Assembly: GCA_016840945.1 (NCBI GenBank)
Contig: JAEORJ010000196.1
Coordinates: 1-11,636 of the forward strand
Reading direction: 5' to 3'
Source of the DNA: Candidatus Gerdarchaeota archaeon
GTDB lineage: Archaea > Asgardarchaeota > Heimdallarchaeia > JABLTI01
Length of the DNA stretch: 11,636 bases
In this document: positions 7,446-11,636 of the stretch, piece by piece
Numbering within the stretch: position 1 is the first letter of the stretch
How the letters are laid out: the number at the start of each line of letters is the position of its first letter
Translations under genes and position numbers: made by a program
The notes under the pieces: model-generated
What the model saw: the letters and a program-made list of their open reading frames with translations, nothing else
Databases searched by the model: none
What the model was told of the DNA's origin: nothing

Positions 7446-7556
7446 ATGAAAATTAACATAGAATAAAAACGAGAAAAAGATAAAATCAAAGCAGTATTAG
7501 ATCTACTTATAATGTTAGTTAAGAACGCTTAAAGAGATGTAGAAGGTTATTTTTAA
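7446..7556 (+). pseudogene. small Lys/Glu-rich gene, copy B (in-frame stops)
   Basis: This is a decayed relative of the gene at 5938. In one frame it reads MKINIE-stop-KREKDKIKAVL, then DLLIMLVKNA-stop-RDVEGYF-stop. Against copy A, MKINIE*K aligns with MKERKELK (CTA changed to TAA), KDKIKAVL with KEKLKVVF, and KNA*RDVEGYF with KKLYKNIEDYL (TAT changed to TAA). Copy A has four extra codons after the eighth. The similarity extends upstream of the ATG through the ribosome site (AGATGAT here, GGTGAT there), so the 5' leader was duplicated too. With two internal stops it cannot make the ancestral protein. It lies between the DJ-1-like gene and the small OB-fold-like gene, with nothing further recognisable from 7557 to 7650. 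Confidence 0.6.
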
Positions 7557-7676
7557 TTAAATTAATAATTTATTTTCACATAAGTCAATTTTGAATAATT
7601 TTAATATCTACAAATAATAAATTACTTATAAGCAAGAAAGGATAATTTAGCTTATAATATAAATGATGGTTGTAAG

Positions 7677-7979
7677 ATGGACAAGATTTATGACGAGTTT
7701 TCAGCCAATTTGATTGATAAACTAATAGCAATTGAAGGATACGCAACCTATTCTAAAGCCGGCCCTTGTTTAAAGATAAAAAATGACATCATTTTCATTC
7801 CAGATATTTTTGAGTGGGAGAGTAAATATGAAAATAAACAGATAATTATTACTGGTATAGTGATACAAAAGAAAATTATCCCAGATGTGAAAATTGAAGC
7901 TAATGGAGCAATTAGTCAAGGTGCTTTTGGTAATCAATTAATTTTTAAAGAAATTAAAGACATTAAAATCAATCCCTAA
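7677..7979 (+). CDS. small OB-fold-like cytosolic protein, function unknown
   Basis: A 100-residue protein without signal peptide or membrane helix. The pattern IEGYATYSKAGPCLKI ... IFIPDIFEWESKYENKQIIITG ... LIFKEIKDIKI alternates short strands and matches, from memory, small bacterial and archaeal OB-fold-like proteins of form G-x-A-x-x-x-K-x-G-P-x-L followed by W-x(6)-K-x-[IV]-x-[IV]-x-G. These have no assigned role. The ATG at 7677 is in frame with no better upstream start; the ATGs at 7663 and 7666 are in another frame. A TATA-like CTTATAATATAA at 7651-7662 would give an almost leaderless transcript, and ACTTATAAG near 7624-7632 a short leader. The gene converges on paralogue 1 of the surface family, with 50 bases between the two stop codons. 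The gene is real with good confidence; the fold is inferred. Confidence 0.65.
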   Translation: MDKIYDEFSANLIDKLIAIEGYATYSKAGPCLKIKNDIIFIPDIFEWESKYENKQIIITGIVIQKKIIPDVKIEANGAISQGAFGNQLIFKEIKDIKINP

Positions 7980-8000
7980 CTAAACAAGTAAACATGAAAT

Positions 8001-8036
8001 AGAAAAAGGAAAGAGGTTGTTAATTTTTCTTATTTT
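8001..8036. terminator. bidirectional terminator between convergent genes
   Basis: AGAAAAA (8001-8007) pairs with TTTTTCT (8024-8030). A T-rich run continues on the plus strand (8021-8036) and the A-rich left arm gives a T-run on the minus strand, so either convergent gene could end here. Confidence 0.4.
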
Positions 8037-8842
8037 GTAAATCTTTTCCTAATCATTATTGTAACAAAAAATATTCCACCTAAACTAAAAAGTACATAAA
8101 TCGTAGGAAATGCTAAGGTAGGCGATAAATCTACTATTAATTGTTCAATTGATAATATGCAGTATTCATATGTTTCAAGATCATCTCTTAATTGACAAAA
8201 CTCATTTGTACCATTTGCGATTAGAAACCAAACGTCAATTTGATTGTATAAGTCTATAGCAATATCATGACCATTTGAATCGCCCGAATTTAAAGGCATT
8301 GACATTTCGAGAAATTTATGAGTATTATTATAAGAATCTTTACAAACAAAATCATTTGTTCCCCCAACAGATATATCCTTAATACCAATTAGTGATTCTT
8401 GTGTTGTATAGCAATCATAGGCTGTTTTACTTGTTGCGTTATAATATTTGGTATCATGTCCAGGATGAAAAATTACTTCGCTATTTATATAGGAGAACAT
8501 TGGTTCTATAGCATTGGTTCTAAAAACCATCATAAAATTAGATATAGCATCAACTCCGATGGGTATATAAATTCCTATATAAAGCATAGAATTTTCATCA
8601 TAAATACTTGAAATTGTAATAATTAAGGTAGTGCTTTCAGAACCATATAAGTACAAGGTGACCTCAAGATAGTAAGTGTAAATCCACCCCACATCATCTA
8701 GTACGCCATCAACTATTGGTGCGGGATTTTTCGCAGGATGAATTGTTCCTCTAAGATTAGCTGCTTGAACATTTGTTATGTTTATTATCAAGCTAATTTC
8801 AATTATAAAAACTAGGAAGTAAATTATTTTATGTGATTTCAC
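8030..8842 (-). CDS. surface protein paralogue 1: CBM9/DOMON-like domain with C-terminal anchor
   Basis: A 270-residue secreted protein. Signal peptide 1-27 (cleavage likely after NVQA), a beta-rich domain opening with PAPIVDGVLDDVGW (40-53), transmembrane helix 246-264 and tail RKRFTK. The opening matches the P-x-[IV]-DG-x-x-[DN]-[DE]-x-W start of CBM9/DOMON-like sandwiches, which bind sugars or haem; the ligand is unknown here. Shared with the paralogues at 8943 and 10999: GHD-x-K-[YF]-Y (128-134), DCYT (Cys144), GGTND followed by C-K (Cys167, likely disulfide with Cys144), E-M-x-[MI]-P (179-183), NSGD and, just before the helix, VDLSPTLAFP. Two more cysteines (216, 228) are partly shared with paralogue 3. 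The start is GTG at 8842, six bases after GGGGGG; the nearby ATG (8856) runs into a stop after five codons. It is the most divergent of the three. Confidence 0.75.
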   Translation of the reverse strand: MKSHKIIYFLVFIIEISLIINITNVQAANLRGTIHPAKNPAPIVDGVLDDVGWIYTYYLEVTLYLYGSESTTLIITISSIYDENSMLYIGIYIPIGVDAISNFMMVFRTNAIEPMFSYINSEVIFHPGHDTKYYNATSKTAYDCYTTQESLIGIKDISVGGTNDFVCKDSYNNTHKFLEMSMPLNSGDSNGHDIAIDLYNQIDVWFLIANGTNEFCQLRDDLETYEYCILSIEQLIVDLSPTLAFPTIYVLFSLGGIFFVTIMIRKRFTK

Positions 8843-8854
8843 AGGATTCCCCCC
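8843..8854 (-). promoter_or_regulatory. GGGGGG leader element of paralogue 1
   Basis: On the minus strand GGGGGG (8854-8849) is followed by six bases and the GTG start, so the distal GGGG lies eight bases before the start as in the genes at 6331 and 9767. It probably serves as ribosome site. Confidence 0.4.
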
Positions 8855-8880
8855 ATGCTAATTATATAGATTGGAAAATC

Positions 8881-8888
8881 TATAAATG
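8881..8888 (-). promoter_or_regulatory. TATA box of paralogue 1
   Basis: Minus-strand ATTTATAG, about 42 bases before the start codon, gives a predicted start site near 8858 and a leader of about 16 bases holding the G-run. TATATAAT at 8866-8859 is a closer alternative. Confidence 0.35.
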
Positions 8889-8922
8889 TTTTTAAAATTA
8901 AATTTTAACAAATTATGAAAAT

Positions 8923-8949
8923 AAAGTGAAGCTAATAGAGCTTCACTTT
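8923..8949 (-). terminator. perfect 11-bp hairpin over the stop codon of paralogue 2
   Basis: AAAGTGAAGCT (8923-8933) pairs completely with AGCTTCACTTT (8939-8949) around a five-base loop. The TGA stop (8945-8943) lies inside the stem. In the minus direction a moderately T-rich stretch follows (TTTATTTTC). A hairpin of the same size with different loop and base pairs sits at the end of paralogue 3. Confidence 0.6.
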
Positions 8950-9767
8950 TCGATTTTTTTTCTAAAATAGAAGATAGCTACACAAAGACTAGTTATACTA
9001 GTAATTAAAATGAAAAATGGTATTGATAATGTTGGTGAGAAATCAACAATTAAAAGAGGAATATAGAGGTCAATAAAATCAAAACTTTCTATTGGTTCAT
9101 TTACTTGCGTAAATTCTCCTCCGCCCATTTCAACATATAACCACATAGCAATTGTGTCATTGTTTTTAATGTCTAAGTCACAACCATTAACATCTCCAGA
9201 ATCGAATGGTATCGCCATTTCTACAAAACTATGTGTAGAATTATTACTACTTTTACATTGAGCATTATTTGTTCCACCATTATCTATATCATTAACAAAA
9301 TATGATGATGTACTGGAAGAATTTGTATAACAATCAATGATTTCATCAGATGAAAATAAATAGTATTTGGCATCATGCCCGTCTCCAAATTCTAAATCAC
9401 CTGAAGGGAAATAGAAAAATTCTTCTGAACTATTCGTCTTGAACGACACTATGAATGACTCAGCAATCTGACTTGCATCCGGTATTACAGCTCCTAAATA
9501 AAGAATTTCATTATTGCTATTGAAAGTATAAAGTGTGAAATTCATAGTTGTAGTTTCTGATGTAAATAGATATAATTTAATATCTATACTATCGGCTAGT
9601 GACCACTGTGATTCATTTAAAACACCATCAATTGTTGGTGAACCACCTTCATAGGATATTAATGTGCCAACATTTACTCCAGCAGCAGATATTTTAACTA
9701 AATTTGGTATTGCACCAGATAGGATTACAAACACCAATATGAATAGAATATTCTTCTTCTTAACCAA
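8943..9767 (-). CDS. surface protein paralogue 2: CBM9/DOMON-like domain with C-terminal anchor
   Basis: A 274-residue secreted protein with basic MVKKK and hydrophobic signal peptide (about 1-28), the SPTIDGVLNESQW signature (43-55) of a CBM9/DOMON-like sandwich, GHDAKYY (130-136), DCYT (Cys146), GGTN followed by CK (Cys171), VEMAIPFDSGD (182-192), a third cysteine at 196, the pre-membrane motif VDFSPTLSIP (241-250), helix 250-268 and tail RKKIEK. Several Asn-X-Ser/Thr sites fit a surface glycoprotein. The start is TTG at 9767: an ATG at 9774 is in the wrong frame and would not give the signal peptide, and GGGG lies eight bases upstream of the TTG. It is the closest relative of paralogue 3, including nearly identical DNA over the membrane helix. 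The ligand is unknown. Confidence 0.78.
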   Translation of the reverse strand: MVKKKNILFILVFVILSGAIPNLVKISAAGVNVGTLISYEGGSPTIDGVLNESQWSLADSIDIKLYLFTSETTTMNFTLYTFNSNNEILYLGAVIPDASQIAESFIVSFKTNSSEEFFYFPSGDLEFGDGHDAKYYLFSSDEIIDCYTNSSSTSSYFVNDIDNGGTNNAQCKSSNNSTHSFVEMAIPFDSGDVNGCDLDIKNNDTIAMWLYVEMGGGEFTQVNEPIESFDFIDLYIPLLIVDFSPTLSIPFFILITSITSLCVAIFYFRKKIEK

Positions 9768-9779
9768 AATTGCATCCCC
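9768..9779 (-). promoter_or_regulatory. GGGG-N8 leader element of paralogue 2
   Basis: On the minus strand TTGGGG (GGGG at 9779-9776) is followed by exactly eight bases and the TTG start. This is the third instance of the arrangement in the window. Confidence 0.4.
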
Positions 9780-9811
9780 AATATTATTTAATACATTAAA
9801 TAGTTAAGAAA

Positions 9812-9820
9812 TTATAAATA
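9812..9820 (-). promoter_or_regulatory. TATA box of paralogue 2
   Basis: Minus-strand TATTTATAA lies about 49 bases before the TTG start and predicts a start site near 9790 with a leader of about 23 bases. Confidence 0.4.
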
Positions 9821-9919
9821 CATTTCTTAAAACTATTTTTTTTAATATTTTTATCGAAAAACATCTTTAAAATCTTAACATTCTATAGGTTTAACATTAA
9901 ATCTTAGTTGCCCCAATAG

Positions 9920-9929
9920 TTAATTATAA
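9920..9929 (+). promoter_or_regulatory. TATA box of the pirin gene
   Basis: TTAATTATAA is centred about 25 bases before the TTG at 9950. This would make the message leaderless or nearly so from that codon and argues mildly for TTG rather than the GTG at 9941. Confidence 0.35.
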
Positions 9930-9940
9930 CTCATTTTGAA

Positions 9941-10804
9941 GTGTTTTGTTTGGATAAAGTTAGAATAATAAAGAAATATTGGCGAAGTCAACAGACAATG
10001 GAAGGTGCGGGAGTTCGATTAAAGAGAGCTTTTGGATTTTATGAAGTTCCAGAACTTGATCCATTTTTACTTTTGGATGATTTTCATTCTGATAATCCTA
10101 AGGATTACATTGCAGGTTTTCCTTGGCATCCACACAGAGGTATTGAAACCATAACTTATATGTTGCAAGGCGAAGTTAATCATGAGGACAGTTTAGGTAA
10201 TAAAGGCACTATTAGAGCTGGTGAAGTTCAATGGATGACTGCAGGTAGTGGTATCATCCATCAAGAAATGCCCCAACCACAAAAAGATTATCTTGCAGGC
10301 TTACAATTATGGGCTAATTTACCTAAAGCAAACAAAATGATGCACCCTAGATATCGTGAGATTACAAAGGATGATATCATAGAGATAACAATCAATGATA
10401 AAGTTAATGTGAAAGTTATTGCTGGAGAAGTAAATGGAACAAAAGGGCCAGTCCAAGATATAGTTATTAGTCCTGAATACCTTGATGTAACAATATTGCC
10501 AAATGGTGAATTTACTCATAAAGTAAATCCAGAACACACTGTCTTCGCATACATACTTGAAGGTAATGGATATTTCGATGAACAAAAGAATGTATTGTTA
10601 GAAAAAGAGAATCTTGTTCTATTTGAAAAAGGCGATTCAGTCAAAATTACTAGTAAAGATAAACATCTACGGTTCATTTTGATTTCTGGTATGCCAATTG
10701 GTGAATCCATTGCTTGGCGTGGGCCAATTGTAATGAATTCCGATCATGAATTAAAAGTAGCTTTTGAAGAATTACAAAAAGGGATTTTTATTAAACATAA
10801 ATAA
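9941..10804 (+). CDS. pirin family protein (cupin-type quercetinase-like)
   Basis: A 287-residue bicupin of the pirin family, probably cytosolic and binding Fe or another divalent metal. The N-terminal cupin has all four ligands of human pirin: two histidines in FPWHPHRGIETITY (His63, His65) and His107 and Glu109 in SGIIHQEMPQ. The family N-terminus (EGAGVRLKRAFG, then LDPFLLLDDF) is complete. The second cupin (about 175-260) lacks a metal set, as usual. Pirins have been described as quercetin 2,3-dioxygenases or redox-sensitive regulators; the archaeal role is not established. The start is GTG at 9941 or TTG at 9950 (residue 4), the latter better placed relative to GAAGTG and to the TATA box. 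The gene stands alone on the plus strand between two minus-strand surface paralogues. Confidence 0.93.
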   Translation: MFCLDKVRIIKKYWRSQQTMEGAGVRLKRAFGFYEVPELDPFLLLDDFHSDNPKDYIAGFPWHPHRGIETITYMLQGEVNHEDSLGNKGTIRAGEVQWMTAGSGIIHQEMPQPQKDYLAGLQLWANLPKANKMMHPRYREITKDDIIEITINDKVNVKVIAGEVNGTKGPVQDIVISPEYLDVTILPNGEFTHKVNPEHTVFAYILEGNGYFDEQKNVLLEKENLVLFEKGDSVKITSKDKHLRFILISGMPIGESIAWRGPIVMNSDHELKVAFEELQKGIFIKHK

Positions 10805-10840
10805 TTGTCCAAGTAATTCTTTTAACTAAAATTCTAATTT

Positions 10841-10853
10841 TGTTATTTTTTAA
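10841..10853 (+). terminator. T-run after the pirin gene
   Basis: TGTTATTTTTTAA, about 40 bases after the pirin stop, is a plausible archaeal T-rich termination signal. No clear hairpin precedes it. Confidence 0.3.
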
Positions 10854-10978
10854 TTATTACTAAACTAAATTGTTTTATTTGAATTGAAAATATTCCTAAT
10901 AATTATTTCTTAGTGGTTAATGCAATTACTATTAAAAGAAATTAAAGGTATAACACTGAAAAATGAAAAATAATAAAA

Positions 10979-11004
10979 AAATGAAGCAAATTGTTGCTTC
11001 ATTT
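10979..11004 (-). terminator. perfect 11-bp hairpin over the stop codon of paralogue 3
   Basis: AAATGAAGCAA (10979-10989) pairs completely with TTGCTTCATTT (10994-11004) around a four-base loop, with the TGA stop (11001-10999) in the stem. In the minus direction it is followed by a run of seven T and further T-rich sequence, so it is a convincing terminator for this gene. Confidence 0.65.
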
Positions 11005-11636
11005 AACAACTCTTTTTCTAATATAAAAGATTGTTACACAAAGACTAGCTATACTAGTAATTGCTATGAAAAATGGTATTGATGCAGTCGGTGTGAAATC
11101 AATCACCAAAGGAGTAATGATTAATTCGCAATACTCAAAAGTTTCTTGTGGTTCATTTGCTTGAATAAATTCTGCCCCTCCTGCAAATTCAACATAAAAC
11201 CAAATAACAACTGCAGCACTATTAGTTGTTTCTAAATCACAACCAATCGTATCACCAGAATCAAATGGTATAGCCATTTCAACGAAACAATGAGTAGCAT
11301 CATGTGTACTCTTGCATTGAGTGTCATTTGTTCCACCAATATCTACATCATCATTAATGATATCACCATAAGATGTTGTATAACAATCATTGATTTCATC
11401 AGATGGGAAGTAATAAAATTTAGCATCATGACCAGCACCAAATTCTAAGTTACCTGAAGGGAAATAGAATAATTCCTCTGAGCTATTTGTTTTAAAAATG
11501 ACCATAAATGAATTAATATCATTACTAGCATTTGGTATAGCTGCTCCTAAATAAAGAATTTCAGCAGTATTGAATGAATAAATTGTAAAATTCATTGTTG
11601 TGCTTTCAGAACCATAAAGATATAATACAATCTCTA
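10999..11636 (-). CDS. surface protein paralogue 3: CBM9/DOMON-like, anchored (5' end cut by window edge)
   Basis: The frame stays open to the window edge, adding 13 codons (EIVLYLYGSESTT) before the first internal Met at 11595, so the gene is partial and its signal peptide and DG-x-L-x-E-x-x-W signature lie outside. The visible 211 residues match paralogue 2 closely: STTMNFTIYSFN, EILYLGAAIPNAS, FYFPSGNLEFGAGHDAKFY, DCYTTS, GGTNDTQCK, VEMAIPFDSGD, IDFTPTASIP, a C-terminal helix and RKRVVK. The conserved cysteine pair is kept, with further cysteines after THC, in IGCDLE and in FEYCEL. The last shares its position with paralogue 1 and is absent from paralogue 2. It is a secreted cell-surface protein with an unknown ligand. 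The DNA over the last 30 codons is strongly similar to paralogue 2, pointing to fairly recent duplication or gene conversion. Confidence 0.75.
   Translation of the reverse strand, partial: EIVLYLYGSESTTMNFTIYSFNTAEILYLGAAIPNASNDINSFMVIFKTNSSEELFYFPSGNLEFGAGHDAKFYYFPSDEINDCYTTSYGDIINDDVDIGGTNDTQCKSTHDATHCFVEMAIPFDSGDTIGCDLETTNSAAVVIWFYVEFAGGAEFIQANEPQETFEYCELIITPLVIDFTPTASIPFFIAITSIASLCVTIFYIRKRVVK

Noticed and set aside
8399..8611. Plus-strand open frame of 70 codons inside paralogue 1
   Set aside because: Cys/Ile-rich product with no family pattern, lying wholly antisense to a gene supported by two paralogues.
9900..9920. Minus-strand ATTGGGGC upstream of paralogue 2 as another GGGG leader
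   Set aside because: No start codon or open frame follows it at eight bases; the real leader of paralogue 2 is at 9768-9779.

Overview
The window looks like a piece of an AT-rich archaeal chromosome, most likely from an Asgard archaeon of the Lokiarchaeia type. The reasons are the low GC content by eye, TATA-box promoters of archaeal form, frequent GTG/TTG starts, secreted proteins tethered by a C-terminal membrane helix ending in RKR/RKK, and the mix of protein families. This placement is inference: the window has no rRNA or other marker gene. No tRNA, rRNA, CRISPR array, transposase or integrase was recognised.

Left part (1-5512), metabolism and transport. A threonine dehydratase-like PLP enzyme runs leftwards off the edge and is divergent from a rightward set of three genes: a capreomycidine-synthase-like class I/II aminotransferase, a 12-helix MFS transporter of the SLC45/GPH-like type with a long charged cytoplasmic tail, and a polytopic membrane acyltransferase of the HGSNAT/DUF1624 type. 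The gaps between the three are short (63 and 87 bases) and a hairpin plus T-run follows the last one, so they may be one transcription unit.

Middle (5513-8029). A TATA box is followed by three successive short reading frames, each 29 codons, each with a Shine-Dalgarno-like sequence, in three different frames. The third continues after a one-base shift into a conserved tail. A second decayed copy of the same small gene lies 1.5 kb downstream (about 7446-7556), with stops where the first copy has sense codons. Between the two lies a gene for a secreted, membrane-anchored protein with a DJ-1/PfpI domain that keeps the nucleophile cysteine and its histidine. A small OB-fold-like cytosolic protein follows.

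Right part (8030-11636), cell surface. Three leftward paralogues encode secreted, C-terminally anchored proteins with a CBM9/DOMON-like N-terminal signature (DG-x-L-[DN]-[DE]-x-x-W), a conserved cysteine pair and a common pre-membrane motif ([VI]D[LF][ST]PT). Copies two and three are clearly the closest pair and are separated by a rightward pirin gene. Each of these two ends in a perfect 11-bp hairpin overlapping its stop codon. The three secreted-protein genes whose starts are visible (the DJ-1-like gene and paralogues 1 and 2) all carry GGGG exactly eight bases before the start codon.

The most unusual items are the extracellular DJ-1-like protein, the family of tiny and decaying genes flanking it, the surface paralogue array, and the shared GGGG-N8-start leader.
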